A DNA stretch of 64,000 nt from an uncultured Bradyrhizobium sp. (GCF_947648125.1 NZ_CANSMR010000015.1:143009-207008), one strand, 5' to 3'. Counted from the stretch's first letter, positions 1 through 9,047 are shown. Notes: generated from the sequence alone by a model not told the origin. A program made the numbers and translations.

Positions 1-634
1 GGGTGGCATCGAAGATCACAGGCGCGCCGGTGGTGCGCGAAAGGATCGGGAGCGCGCGCATGTCCGACACCAGCGTGTTGTAGCCGAACGACGCGCCGCG
101 CTCGGTGACCAGCACGTTGGCATTGCCCGCGCCGGTGATCTTGCTGACCACATTGGCCATGTCCCATGGCGCCAGGAACTGGCCCTTCTTGACGTTGACG
201 ACCTTGCCGGTCGAAGCAGCCGCAACCAGCAGATCAGTCTGCCGACACAGGAAGGCCGGAATCTGCAGCACGTCGACCGCTTGCGCCGCTTCAGCGCACT
301 GGTCGGGTTCATGCACGTCGGTCAGCACCGGCAGCCCGAGCGAAGAACGGATTTCGGCGAAGATCGGCAGCGCCTGCTTCAGCCCGATGCCGCGCGCGGC
401 CGACGCGCTGGTGCGGTTCGCCTTGTCGAACGAGGTCTTGTACACCAGACCGATCTTGAGCCGGGCCGCGATCTCCTTCAGCGCGGACGCCACTTCAAGC
501 GCATGCGCGCGGCTCTCGAGCTGGCAGGGACCGGCGATGATCGAGATGGGCAAGGCATTGCCGAATTTGGCCGATCCGACGGCAACGATCGGCGCGGCGG
601 CGGCCGCGGAAACCTGATTGGTCAAATGATGCAT
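1..634 (-). CDS. kdsA: 3-deoxy-8-phosphooctulonate synthase (KDO8P synthase), 3' end cut by window edge
   Basis: Condenses arabinose-5-phosphate with phosphoenolpyruvate to make KDO-8-phosphate for the lipid A inner core; cytoplasmic. About 211 residues are visible. The family signature IAGPCQLESRAHALEVA is near residue 30, followed by a YKTSFDKANRTS segment typical of KdsA. The C-terminus lies beyond base 1. The start is uncertain: ATG at 634 gives MHHLTNQV, and an in-frame ATG at 652 would add six residues. Neither has a textbook ribosome site (an AAAAGG abuts the first). In many Rhizobiales kdsA is close to pyrG; here pyrG is about 9 kb away on the same strand with other genes between. Confidence 0.93.
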   Translation of the reverse strand, partial: MHHLTNQVSAAAAAPIVAVGSAKFGNALPISIIAGPCQLESRAHALEVASALKEIAARLKIGLVYKTSFDKANRTSASAARGIGLKQALPIFAEIRSSLGLPVLTDVHEPDQCAEAAQAVDVLQIPAFLCRQTDLLVAAASTGKVVNVKKGQFLAPWDMANVVSKITGAGNANVLVTERGASFGYNTLVSDMRALPILSRTTGAPVIFDAT

Positions 635-790
635 CCTTTTGCCGGCGACCATGCAATCCCGCGCCGGATGGATCAAGCCATCCGGCACGATGAGGGGGTT
701 GCGCTGACGCCGTGGGTGCGCCGTGCTATCACAATCCTGCCCCAACCGCCCCTATAAGTTGCCGCGGAACGGATTCCCATGAGGAACGAA

Positions 791-1126
791 ATGCGCATTT
801 CGCTGATGATTGGAGCTGTGGCCGCCTTGTCGGCGATGTCGAGCCTGGCACACGGCCAGACCAGCAGCCAGCCCGGCGTCGTCACCGGCGGCGCCGCCGG
901 CGTCACGGTCAACGGCAAGCCGGCCGCGCGCAGCGGCGACACCACCAGCAATGGCGGCCCGCTGGTCGAGGGCGTGCCCAACGTGCTGATCAACGGCAAG
1001 CCGGCGGTGGTGATGGGCGATCGCACGCATTGCGGCGGCAAGACAACCTCTGGCAGCCACGGCGTCTTCATCAACGGCAAGCCGATGGTCCGCGAGGGCG
1101 ATCAGACGTCGGGCTGCCCGCAATAG
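791..1126 (+). CDS. Secreted PAAR-motif protein
   Basis: Small protein of 111 residues. The first 22 look like a Sec signal peptide (MRISLMIGAVAALSAMSSLAHG). The rest carries three PAAR-like units built on V-x-x-NGKP-x-x-x-x-GD (near residues 33, 63 and 92), with His and Cys residues near the second and third that fit the metal-bound tip of PAAR proteins. PAAR proteins normally cap VgrG spikes of type VI secretion systems and have no signal peptide; no T6SS gene is nearby. I chose ATG 791 because GAGGA at 781-785 is correctly spaced for it; ATG 779 would overlap that site. The fold is well supported, the role unknown. Confidence 0.82.
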   Translation: MRISLMIGAVAALSAMSSLAHGQTSSQPGVVTGGAAGVTVNGKPAARSGDTTSNGGPLVEGVPNVLINGKPAVVMGDRTHCGGKTTSGSHGVFINGKPMVREGDQTSGCPQ

Positions 1127-1177
1127 CGCGCATTCGGCCAGCGCGGCAGATCAGCGAGGTTCGCCCGCAGTGCCCGA

Positions 1178-2122
1178 TCAAGCGCGCCGGCTTGCGGCAG
1201 CCGGCGTTATCTCATGCGAGCACTCGCCGTCCCGGCAGTTCTTGAAGAATTCGATCATCCATCGTGCCGCGGGTCCCGGCGGCTCGGCAGCCCGGTAGGC
1301 CGCGAACATCGGTAGCGGCAGTCCGCCGGGTGGCGCTTCCTCGATCGCGAGTTCGACCAGCCGCCCCGCGGCGATGTCGTTTGCCACGGTGTGATAGGGC
1401 ATGCCTCCCCATCCGAGGCCATTGAGGAGAAACGCATGCTTGGCGAAGAGATCCGCCAGGCGCCACGTCGACGGGGACATCACGCCGATCTCGCGGCCCT
1501 GCGAAAGGGTCGAGCGATCGGTCAGGACGAGTTGCACATGCCGCGCCAGCTCCTCTTTCGGAATGGCTCCCCGATAGGAAGCCAGCGGGTGGTTCGCAGC
1601 AGCCACGAACATGAACTTGATGCTGGCCACGCGCTCCTTGACAAGGTCGGGCGGAAGCGACGGCAGCGACCCCACGATCCCGACGCTCACGCGTCCGTCG
1701 ATCACCGGTTGCACGGCGCCTCCGAGCGCCTCGACATAGAGCCGCAGCGGCGTCGCCGGAAACTGGGCGCGAAATTGCCGGGCAAATTCGGCGACGGCCT
1801 CGATCGGCAGAAAGACGTCCACGACCGCGGTCAACTCGGCCTCGAGCCCGCCGGCTATGCCCTTCGCGCGCGCCTTCATGGCGTCGACGCCGCTCATGAC
1901 CGTCCGCGCGTCCGCCAGCAGGATGACGCCTTCCGTCGTCAGCTTCGGATAACGGCCAGCGCGGTCGAACAAGACGACCCCGAGATGGGCCTCCAGGTTC
2001 AGGATTGCCTCACTGACCGCCGATTGGGTCCGGTGCACACGGCGCGCGGCGGCCGAGAAGCTGCCTTCATCGGTGGCGGCCAGGAACATTCGCAGCTGAT
2101 CGAACGATACGCTTTCAAGCAT
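1178..2122 (-). CDS. LysR-family transcriptional regulator
   Basis: Protein of 314 residues with the standard LysR layout: an N-terminal winged helix-turn-helix (residues about 5-62, FDQLRMFLAATDEGSFSAAA, then RTQSAVSEAI), a linker helix, and a periplasmic-binding-protein-like effector domain to the C-terminus. It is divergent from an Old Yellow Enzyme gene with 141 bases between starts. That arrangement usually means the regulator controls its neighbour and itself. A palindrome fitting the LysR T-N11-A box lies 12 bases upstream of the start. The effector cannot be predicted; an electrophile or enone substrate of the neighbouring reductase is a guess. Confidence 0.93.
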   Translation of the reverse strand: MLESVSFDQLRMFLAATDEGSFSAAARRVHRTQSAVSEAILNLEAHLGVVLFDRAGRYPKLTTEGVILLADARTVMSGVDAMKARAKGIAGGLEAELTAVVDVFLPIEAVAEFARQFRAQFPATPLRLYVEALGGAVQPVIDGRVSVGIVGSLPSLPPDLVKERVASIKFMFVAAANHPLASYRGAIPKEELARHVQLVLTDRSTLSQGREIGVMSPSTWRLADLFAKHAFLLNGLGWGGMPYHTVANDIAAGRLVELAIEEAPPGGLPLPMFAAYRAAEPPGPAARWMIEFFKNCRDGECSHEITPAAASRRA

Positions 2123-2133
2123 CGCGCCCTCAT

Positions 2134-2148
2134 ATCGGCTGATCCGAT
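2134..2148. promoter_or_regulatory. Candidate LysR operator, ATCGG-N5-CCGAT
   Basis: Perfect 5-bp inverted repeat with a 5-bp centre that contains the T-N11-A pattern of LysR boxes. It sits between the divergent LysR and reductase genes, close to the regulator start, as expected for autoregulation and control of the neighbour. Assigned from position and symmetry only. Confidence 0.5.
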
Positions 2149-2263
2149 GGATAGTATCAGTATATAGTGGCTACCGCCGATATGACCAAATCCTACTTCT
2201 GCCCTTGAAAGGCACCTCCTCCTCGCAGCGAGGCGTCTGGAGCAAAGATAGGGAACCTACAAA

Positions 2264-3346
2264 ATGGCACTCGGCACACAAAGATTTCTGCCCGTCCGTG
2301 TCGGACGCAACACCCTCGCCAACCGGTTGGTCATGTCACCGATGACCCGAAGCCGCGCGGGACTCGATGGCACGCCGGGCGACCTCGCGGCCGAATACTA
2401 CGCCCAGCGCGCCAGCGTCGGCCTGATCGTCACCGAAGGCACGCAGCCCTCGGATGACGGCCAGGGCTATCTCGCCACGCCCGGCATCTACACCGCCGCG
2501 CACGTCGCCGGCTGGAAGAAGGTGACGAAAGCCGTGCACGACAAAGGTGGCCATATCTACATCCAGCTGATGCATGCAGGACGGATGTCGCACCCCGACA
2601 ATACGCCGCATCATCGTCAGGGCGTTGCACCGTCCGCCATCGCCCCCGGAGCGCCGATGTTCACGGCGACCGGCATGAAGGACATTCCGGTGCCGCGCGC
2701 GCTGTCGATCGAAGAGATCCGCCAGACAGTCGCTGATTTCCGTCATGCGGCGCGCGCCGCCCTCGAGGCTGGTGCTGATGGCGTCGAGATCCACGGCGCG
2801 AATGGTTATCTCGTGCAGCAGTTCCTCGCGCCAAGCGCCAACACGCGCACCGACCAATATGGCGGCTCGATCGAGAACCGCGCGCGCTTTGCCATCGAAG
2901 TCGCGACCGCGATCGCTGCGGAGATCGGCGCGGACAGGACGGCGATCCGCTTGTCGCCCGGCTCGGAGCTCGGCGGCATCGACGAAGGTCCTGACGGCCC
3001 TGCCCTGTATCGCCACCTGGTCGCGGAACTCGACAAGCTTGGCCTTGCCTACCTTCATGTCCTCTACAACGGCGACGAGCGCCTGATGGCCGACCTACGG
3101 GCGCTGTGGCAGCGGCCGCTGATCCTGAACCGTCCCGGTCATCCCGCCGCGCAGATCGGCGCCGATCTCGCGTCGGGCCTGGCGGATCTTGAAGCCTATG
3201 GACGGTTGGTCCTCGCCAACCCGGATTTCGTCGCGCGGCTGAAGACCGGCGCGCCGATGAACGAAGCCGATCACACCACCTTCTTCGGCGGTACGGCGCG
3301 CGGCTATACCGATTATCCGGTGCTGGAGGCAGCCGCGGCGCTTTGA
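2264..3346 (+). CDS. Old Yellow Enzyme family alkene reductase (NemA-like)
   Basis: FMN-dependent NAD(P)H oxidoreductase of 360 residues, the usual length for the NemA/OPR class that reduces activated C=C bonds or nitro compounds. Visible signatures: NRLVMSPMTRSRA near residue 20, QLMHAGRMSHP (FMN contact), GVEIHGANGYLVQQFLAP with substrate-binding His and Asn, TDQYGGSIENRARF, and a C-terminal LANPDF phosphate site. The start ATG has an AGGGA ribosome site. It is divergent from a LysR regulator, and a strong hairpin follows its stop codon. It is NemA-like in carrying HGAN where the second family member at 24,214 has HGAH. Confidence 0.94.
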   Translation: MALGTQRFLPVRVGRNTLANRLVMSPMTRSRAGLDGTPGDLAAEYYAQRASVGLIVTEGTQPSDDGQGYLATPGIYTAAHVAGWKKVTKAVHDKGGHIYIQLMHAGRMSHPDNTPHHRQGVAPSAIAPGAPMFTATGMKDIPVPRALSIEEIRQTVADFRHAARAALEAGADGVEIHGANGYLVQQFLAPSANTRTDQYGGSIENRARFAIEVATAIAAEIGADRTAIRLSPGSELGGIDEGPDGPALYRHLVAELDKLGLAYLHVLYNGDERLMADLRALWQRPLILNRPGHPAAQIGADLASGLADLEAYGRLVLANPDFVARLKTGAPMNEADHTTFFGGTARGYTDYPVLEAAAAL

Positions 3347-3377
3347 TGTCGATCCGTTAGAAAAGGCCTAAGGAAAA

Positions 3378-3408
3378 GAAAACCTCCGGCAGACCGCCGG
3401 AGGTTTTC
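3378..3408. terminator. Bidirectional rho-independent terminator
   Basis: Perfect 13-bp stem (GAAAACCTCCGGC / GCCGGAGGTTTTC) with a 5-base loop. It carries A-runs on one arm and T-runs on the other, so it works on both strands. It lies between the convergent reductase and NIPSNAP genes. Confidence 0.9.
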
Positions 3409-3437
3409 TCAATTGCACGGGCCGTGGTTCAACCGCG

Positions 3438-3764
3438 TCACTTCACCGACGAGAACGCGGTCGGCACCAGAAGCTGGTTTTCGATGGTGAGAACGATCTG
3501 GCCGTCCTCCTCGGTCTTGGCGCGTGCGGCGATCCATTCCGGATCGGTCGCGAACGCAGTCCACTTCTTCTCGCGCTCGGCGAGCGATTCCCAGGCCAGC
3601 AGATAGGTCAGGTCCTGGTTGGATTCGCCGACCAGCGTCGTGAAGAAGCCGGCCTGCCTGATGCCATGCTTGTCCCAGAGCTTCAGCGTGATGGTCTCGA
3701 AGCGCTTGAGCAGCGCCGGCAGGCGGCCCGGCAGGCAGCGATAGACGCGGGTCTCGTAGATCAT
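3438..3764 (-). CDS. NIPSNAP-family protein
   Basis: Protein of 108 residues starting MIYETRVYRCLPGRLPALL, the typical opening of bacterial NIPSNAP dimeric alpha-beta-barrel proteins, with the conserved LAWESLAEREKKW core. The family has no settled biochemical role in bacteria. It stands alone and converges on the reductase gene through the shared terminator. A longer in-frame start further upstream is unlikely because the family opening begins here. Confidence 0.85.
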   Translation of the reverse strand: MIYETRVYRCLPGRLPALLKRFETITLKLWDKHGIRQAGFFTTLVGESNQDLTYLLAWESLAEREKKWTAFATDPEWIAARAKTEEDGQIVLTIENQLLVPTAFSSVK

Positions 3765-4000
3765 TGGCGATACTCCCAGATCGTGTTCGCGAAAGGCGCG
3801 AGTTCTGACAACAAACCCGGGTCAAGTCAAAATCGCCAAGTCAAATTGACGTGGTTCAGCCCCTCGCCGCGAGCATGGCCCGTCCGCAGGCGCCGCACAC
3901 CTTCACATCAGCTTCACCTCGCCGACAAACTTGGGCGCTTGCAATAATTGCCCGCCCGTCCGCCATCATCTATACAACCCTTAAGTGAAAGAGGTGGCGA

Positions 4001-6838
4001 ATGTATCTCATGAGATCGTTGCGCGCTGGCTTGTTGCTGGTGGCTGCACTCGGATGTCTTTTGGGATGTCATGGCGCCGCGGCCCAACAGGCGACCGATA
4101 ACGGGCTCAAGGAAGTCCAACTCGGCAAAGATGCGTTTACCCTGGGCGATCCGGTGCCGGCCTGGGTCGAGCAACTACCGATCCCGGAGGTCCCCAAGAC
4201 CGCATCATTGCCGGTGGTCATCCGTCTTGCTGACAGTCAATACCGGCTTGGAAAAACTTCCGAGCTCTACTTCCGGCGCGCGATGCAGATCAACGATGCC
4301 GCAGCGCTGACAGCGGCCGGACGCCTTTCGATCGCATTCGCCCCCGAATATGAGCATGTCCAGCTTCACACGATCCGCATCTATCGCGGACAGGAACAGT
4401 TCGATCGGACGCTGACATCCAACATCCGCTTCCTGCAGCGCGAGCAGGATCTCGAGCGCGGCGTCTATAGCGGCCGGGTGACCGCCTCCATCCTGATCGA
4501 CGATTTGCGCGTCGGCGACACGCTCGAGATCGCCTATACGAGCTCGGGTCAAAATCCGGTGTTCGGCGGCAAGGCCTTCGGCGCGGCGCCGTGGGACCAG
4601 AACGCACCAACGTTGCGGCGGCGGGTCATTCTGAACTATCCAACCGACCGATCGATCGCCTGGCGCGTGGTCGGCGACCGGCCGCTGCCTCCTCTCATTC
4701 CAGCCGAGTCCGTGCGCAACGGATTTCGGCGCGTCAGCTTCGAGCAGCAGCCATTGCCTGGATTTCCCGGAGAGACGATGGCTCCGCCCGATTTCTTCGG
4801 GCTCCGCTTCGTGCAATTCACCGAGTTTGCGAGCTGGAGCGATGTCGCGGCCTGGGCGAGCAACCTGTTCGAGGCAAGCGCGCCAAAGGACGGTGAGTTT
4901 CAGGATGTCGTGAAGCGGATCAAGGCGCTGCCGTCCGAGCCGGTCCGAGCCATGGCCGCGCTCGAGTTCGTGCAATCGCAGATCCGGTATTTCTCGGTCG
5001 CGCTCGGCGAAAGCTCGCACCGGCCAACCCAACCCGACGAGGTGCTGCGCCGCCGCTACGGCGACTGCAAGGACAAGTCGCTGTTGCTGGTCACCCTGCT
5101 CCGCGAGCTCGGCATCACGAGCCGACCCGTGCTGCTGCAGGCCGGACGCCATGGCGGACTGGAGAAAATGCTGCCCAGCCCGCAGTTCTTCGATCATGCC
5201 ATCGTCGAGGCCACGGTCGGCGGCAAGCCCTATTTCCTCGACCCGACGCGGCTGGGCCAGCATGGCGAGCTCGACCGGGCGGGCCAAGCGCATAGCGGGG
5301 TCCAGGTCCTCGTCGCGGCGCGCGAGACCGATGCCGTCTCGCGCGTTCCCGTCGACACCGGCGATGTCGTCGGCAATGAAATCACCGAACGCGCAACGCT
5401 GGCCAAGTTCGGCGAAGAGGGTCAACTCGACGTCCGGCGCGTCTGGCGCGGGCTTGGCGCCGAGCAACTCCGTGTCGTGCTTGAACGGGCATCGCGCGAG
5501 CAGACCGCCAGGTTCGTCCGGGATGCCCTGGAACGCCGCTATCCCGGCGCGACGCTGGTCGGCGAACCGGTCGTGCAGAACGACACCGTGAAGAACGAGC
5601 TCTCGATCACGGCGCATTACCGGATTCCGAAGCTCGCCACGGAGGTGGAAGCGAACTGGGTCGTCAGCTACGCGCTGGATAACATGCAGAATGTCCTGAT
5701 CGCCTCGCAATCGGCAAACCGCACCATGCCGCTGCGGATTCCAGGCTTCCCGTTCCACGGCAAATACAGTTTCGAGATGAGCTTTCCCGAGCAGGTCAGC
5801 GCCAGCATCGACCCGCGCGAGCACACCATCTCCAACAAGTATTTCAACGCCACGGTCACCGAATATTTTCGCGGCAGCAATGCCAGGAAGACCGTCGAGC
5901 TGAAAACGCTGCAGCCGTCGGTCGAGCCGGCGGATTACCCTGGCTATGCCGAGGACCTCCGTTCGCTCAACAAGGCGATCGGCGGCGCCTTTGCGGTCAA
6001 CAAGGCGATGCTCAACAACAATGCCGCCGAGGCGGATATCGCGCACCGTCTGCACGAGCAGCACGAGGAGATCATCAAGAAGACCACCGAGAGCATCGAT
6101 GGCGGCAAGCTCACCGGCAGCGATCTGGCCAACAGTTATTGCCTGCGCGGCCATGCCAGGGCCGACCTCGACCGCGTTGACGAGGCTCTGCAGGATACCA
6201 ACACGGCCGTGCGCCTCGCGCCGACCGCCCCGAACATCCTGACGTGCCGCGCCAGCGTCTATTTTCAGTCGGGACAGTTCGACAAGAGCATAACCGACTA
6301 CTCCAACGCGATCGCGCTGGGCGGTGGCGTCGACGGCCTCGCGTTCCGCTGGCGCGGCGTGTCGCGGGTCTATGCCGGGCGGATGCAGGAGGCCATCGAG
6401 GATTTCGCCAAGGCGAGCGAACTCGGCGACCGCGAGGCCCGGCTCTACAGCGACATGTGGCTGGTTGCGACCTACGGCCGCCTCGGCAAGCCGGTCCCCG
6501 CCGATATGGTCAAGCGCGCCGCGACTGAGGTTCAAGGTGAATGGCCGCGTGCCGGCCTCGCCATGCTGGCGGGACTGATATCGCCGGACGACGTGCTCAA
6601 ATCGCTCGAGAAAAAGGCCGGCGACGAGCGCCAGATGGCGCTGGCGGAAGCCTATTTCTATATCGGCCTGCGCAACCTCGCGCTCGGCGACACCACGCAG
6701 GCGCAGGTGTTCTTCCAGAAGACGCGCGATATCGGCGTAATCGAGTATGTCGAAAATGACTGCGCTGCGTTCGAGCTCGACCGTCTGAAGAAGCTGGGCG
6801 CGACGACGTCAGCCAAGCCAGGTGCGGTCGCCCACTGA
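4001..6838 (+). CDS. Exported DUF3857 / transglutaminase-like / TPR protein
   Basis: Protein of 945 residues with an N-terminal export signal (residues about 1-30, hydrophobic with LLGCHG; a lipobox LLGC is possible). A DUF3857 domain occupies roughly residues 60-230. A transglutaminase-core domain follows, with Cys356 in RRYGDCKDKS, a His in FDHAIVEA and an Asp in YFLDPTR that make the usual triad. The C-terminal third contains TPR-like helical repeats (SYCLRGHARADLDRVDEAL and the next two units). The start has GAGG six bases upstream. The architecture is common in proteobacterial envelopes but the substrate is unknown. It is followed by the two-component operon. Confidence 0.88.
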   Translation: MYLMRSLRAGLLLVAALGCLLGCHGAAAQQATDNGLKEVQLGKDAFTLGDPVPAWVEQLPIPEVPKTASLPVVIRLADSQYRLGKTSELYFRRAMQINDAAALTAAGRLSIAFAPEYEHVQLHTIRIYRGQEQFDRTLTSNIRFLQREQDLERGVYSGRVTASILIDDLRVGDTLEIAYTSSGQNPVFGGKAFGAAPWDQNAPTLRRRVILNYPTDRSIAWRVVGDRPLPPLIPAESVRNGFRRVSFEQQPLPGFPGETMAPPDFFGLRFVQFTEFASWSDVAAWASNLFEASAPKDGEFQDVVKRIKALPSEPVRAMAALEFVQSQIRYFSVALGESSHRPTQPDEVLRRRYGDCKDKSLLLVTLLRELGITSRPVLLQAGRHGGLEKMLPSPQFFDHAIVEATVGGKPYFLDPTRLGQHGELDRAGQAHSGVQVLVAARETDAVSRVPVDTGDVVGNEITERATLAKFGEEGQLDVRRVWRGLGAEQLRVVLERASREQTARFVRDALERRYPGATLVGEPVVQNDTVKNELSITAHYRIPKLATEVEANWVVSYALDNMQNVLIASQSANRTMPLRIPGFPFHGKYSFEMSFPEQVSASIDPREHTISNKYFNATVTEYFRGSNARKTVELKTLQPSVEPADYPGYAEDLRSLNKAIGGAFAVNKAMLNNNAAEADIAHRLHEQHEEIIKKTTESIDGGKLTGSDLANSYCLRGHARADLDRVDEALQDTNTAVRLAPTAPNILTCRASVYFQSGQFDKSITDYSNAIALGGGVDGLAFRWRGVSRVYAGRMQEAIEDFAKASELGDREARLYSDMWLVATYGRLGKPVPADMVKRAATEVQGEWPRAGLAMLAGLISPDDVLKSLEKKAGDERQMALAEAYFYIGLRNLALGDTTQAQVFFQKTRDIGVIEYVENDCAAFELDRLKKLGATTSAKPGAVAH

Positions 6839-6899
6839 TCTCGGGACCGAAGAGCGTCCCCAACCATACCCCGATACTGCAGGCTGTGGCGCGGCACCC

Positions 6900-6921
6900 G
6901 CAATGTTGCTGCAATGTTGCT
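6900..6921 (+). promoter_or_regulatory. Tandem 11-bp direct repeat, candidate response-regulator box
   Basis: Two perfect, abutting copies of GCAATGTTGCT lie about 40 bases before the OmpR-type regulator gene. OmpR/PhoB-family regulators bind as dimers to direct repeats with this 11-bp period. A related set (GCAATGTTGTC-GCAATGCAGGC) lies before the methyltransferase gene after the kinase. This suggests autoregulation and a shared regulon. Confidence 0.6.
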
Positions 6922-6959
6922 GCCCCTAGAACCAGCGCTTGAAACCCGGATTTGGCGAC

Positions 6960-7634
6960 ATGCGGATACTGCTGGTTGAAGACGAGGCCGAAATGGCGGC
7001 GGCGCTGTCACAGGCGCTAAAGGGCTACGACATGGTCGTCGATCATGTGCCGACCCTTGCCGAGGCCGAGGAAGCGATTTCCGCCGATGTGCATGGCGCC
7101 GTTCTGCTCGACCGCCAGCTCCCCGACGGCGACGGCCTCACGCTGATCCCGAAGCTGCGTGCCAAGGCCGACGGCGTTCCGATCATCGTGCTGACCGCGC
7201 GCGGCGACCTCGCCGACCGCATCACCGGCCTCGACAGCGGCGCCGACGATTATCTCGCCAAGCCGTTCGCGGTCGAGGAGCTGTTGGCGCGGCTGCGCGC
7301 CGTGCTGCGCCGTCCCGCCGGCGTGCAGTTCGAAATCATCAAGGCCGGCCGCATGGCGTTCGATTGCAGCCATCGCGAGGCCAGCGTCAATGGCCGGCCG
7401 CTCGACCTGCCGCGGCGCGAGCTGCTGGTGCTGGAGACGCTGCTGCGCCGGATGGGCCGCACCGTACTGCGCGGGACGCTCGAGGAAGCCGTCTACAATT
7501 TCGAGGACGAGATTCAGTCGAACGCGCTCGATGCTCACGTCTCGCGATTGCGGCGCAAGCTCGCCGACTCCGATGCCGGTGTCGAAATCCACAGCATCCG
7601 GGGCGTGGGCTACCTGCTGAAGCAGGTGTCATGA
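6960..7634 (+). CDS. OmpR-family response regulator
   Basis: Protein of 224 residues: receiver domain (residues 1-115, with acidic pair DE near residue 9, phospho-acceptor Asp in LLDRQLPDGDG, Thr in VLTARG and Lys in LAKPF) and a C-terminal winged-helix DNA-binding domain ending RGVGYLLKQVS. I place the start at ATG 6960 (MRILLVEDE), the standard opening; an upstream TTG at 6939 is less likely. It overlaps the kinase gene by four bases (ATGA), so the two are translationally coupled. Direct repeats upstream fit self-regulation. The stimulus is not evident. Confidence 0.94.
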   Translation: MRILLVEDEAEMAAALSQALKGYDMVVDHVPTLAEAEEAISADVHGAVLLDRQLPDGDGLTLIPKLRAKADGVPIIVLTARGDLADRITGLDSGADDYLAKPFAVEELLARLRAVLRRPAGVQFEIIKAGRMAFDCSHREASVNGRPLDLPRRELLVLETLLRRMGRTVLRGTLEEAVYNFEDEIQSNALDAHVSRLRRKLADSDAGVEIHSIRGVGYLLKQVS

Positions 7635-9010
7635 GTGACCCCGCCGATCACTACTGCCTGCGCTCGCAACTGAGCTGGCGGCTGGTGACGCTCCAGGCGC
7701 TGCTGCTTGCCATGCTGATCGTCTGCTTGATCAGTGCGTTGTGCGCCACCGGTTTCCTGATCGTTCCGCGCGACGAAGATCACGTCATCTCCATCGTGCA
7801 GAACGCGATTGCGCGCGATGCGCAGGGCAATCTGGTGTTGCGCTCGACCGCCGACCTCGAGCAGCTTCGCGAGAACACGCCGGACCTCTGGTTCCTGGTG
7901 CGCGACCGGCAAGGCCATTCGCTGTCGGAAGGCGCGGTGCCGCCCGAATTCACGAGAATCGGCGATGCGCTCGACCAGATCAGCCAGGCGAGGCTCGGCT
8001 GGCAGATGTTCGAGGATGATCCGCGCAAGCCGCCGGCGCGACTGAAGCGCGTCAATTCCGACGCTGGCCCGGTGCAGGTGCTCACAGCCACGCAAGGGCC
8101 GACGTCGAGCGTCAAGACAGCCCTCGCCACGACCCTGGCATTCCTTGCCATTGCCCTGCCCGGCCTGTTGCTGATGGCGTGCGCCACTTTCATCGCGACG
8201 CCGATGGTGGTGAAGCGCGCGTTCGCCGGCCTCGACACCGCGGCCGACCAGGCGCGCCGGATCGATTTCCGCCAGCGCGGAAGCCGGCTGTCGGCCGACC
8301 ATTTGCCGCTCGAAGTCGCCCCGCTGGTGAACGCCGTCAACGATGCGCTGACGCGGCTCGACGACGGCTATTCGCGCCATCAGCGCTTCGTCGCGGATGC
8401 CGCGCATGAATTGCGCACGCCGATCGCGATCCTCAACACGCGGCTGGAGTCGCTGCCGCCGGGGCCGGAGAAAACCCGGCTGCTCGAGGATTCCGCGCGG
8501 CTTGCGACGCTCGCCGAGCAGTTGCTCGACATCCAGCGCTTCGACCAGTGCCGCAACCCGTTCGGGCGCGTCGATCTCGTCGCCGTCGCGCGCAGCGTCG
8601 CCGCCGACCTCGCGCCGCTCGCGATCGCGGCCGGATACGAATTGTCGCTCGATACCGCAACCGACCGGGTCGAAACGCTGGGCGACCGCGCTGCGCTCGA
8701 GCGCGCGCTGACCAATCTCGTGCAGAACGCCATCCAGCATGGCGGCCGCCGCGGCACCATCACCATCCATGTCGGCAGCGCCGCCACCGTCGACGTCACC
8801 GATGAAGGCGACGGCATTCCGAAGGATGAGCGCACCCGGATCTTCGATCCGTTCTATCGGCTTGCGCCGCTCGACCGCGGCGCCGGTCTCGGACTCAACA
8901 TGGTGCGCGAGATCGCAAGACTGCATGGCGGTCACGTCTCCGTGCTGGACGGCCCGAAGGGCGGCGCGAGCTTCCGTCTCACGTTACCGCCGGCGCCGTT
9001 CGCGTCGTAA
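7631..9010 (+). CDS. Sensor histidine kinase, partner of the OmpR-type regulator
   Basis: Protein of 459 residues. Transmembrane segments lie at about 17-42 and 160-185 and flank a short periplasmic domain. A HAMP-like stretch is followed by the HisKA box HELRTPIA with phospho-acceptor His259. The HATPase domain has ALTNLVQNAIQHGG (N box), DEGDGIP (G1) and GAGLGLNMVREIARLHGG (G2). It begins inside the stop of the regulator gene. The layout resembles the TctE/QseC class. The periplasmic domain gives no obvious ligand. Confidence 0.94.
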   Translation: MSDPADHYCLRSQLSWRLVTLQALLLAMLIVCLISALCATGFLIVPRDEDHVISIVQNAIARDAQGNLVLRSTADLEQLRENTPDLWFLVRDRQGHSLSEGAVPPEFTRIGDALDQISQARLGWQMFEDDPRKPPARLKRVNSDAGPVQVLTATQGPTSSVKTALATTLAFLAIALPGLLLMACATFIATPMVVKRAFAGLDTAADQARRIDFRQRGSRLSADHLPLEVAPLVNAVNDALTRLDDGYSRHQRFVADAAHELRTPIAILNTRLESLPPGPEKTRLLEDSARLATLAEQLLDIQRFDQCRNPFGRVDLVAVARSVAADLAPLAIAAGYELSLDTATDRVETLGDRAALERALTNLVQNAIQHGGRRGTITIHVGSAATVDVTDEGDGIPKDERTRIFDPFYRLAPLDRGAGLGLNMVREIARLHGGHVSVLDGPKGGASFRLTLPPAPFAS

Positions 9011-9015
9011 CACAC

Positions 9016-9047
9016 GCAACATCGCGCAATGTTGTCGCAATGCAGGC
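9016..9047 (+). promoter_or_regulatory. Second set of GCAATGTTG-type repeats
   Basis: GCAATGTTGTC at 9026-9036 and GCAATGCAGGC at 9037-9047 are direct repeats with 11-bp spacing, preceded by a weaker GCAACATCGC. They match the perfect repeat pair upstream of the response regulator and lie 67 bases before the methyltransferase start. The preceding kinase likely controls this downstream gene. Confidence 0.5.

Noticed and set aside
4205-6535. Long minus-strand open frame (about 776 codons) opposite the DUF3857 protein
   Set aside because: Antisense shadow in GC-rich DNA. The plus-strand protein has domains and a ribosome site; the antisense frame has none and reads as Arg/Ala/Gly-rich noise.
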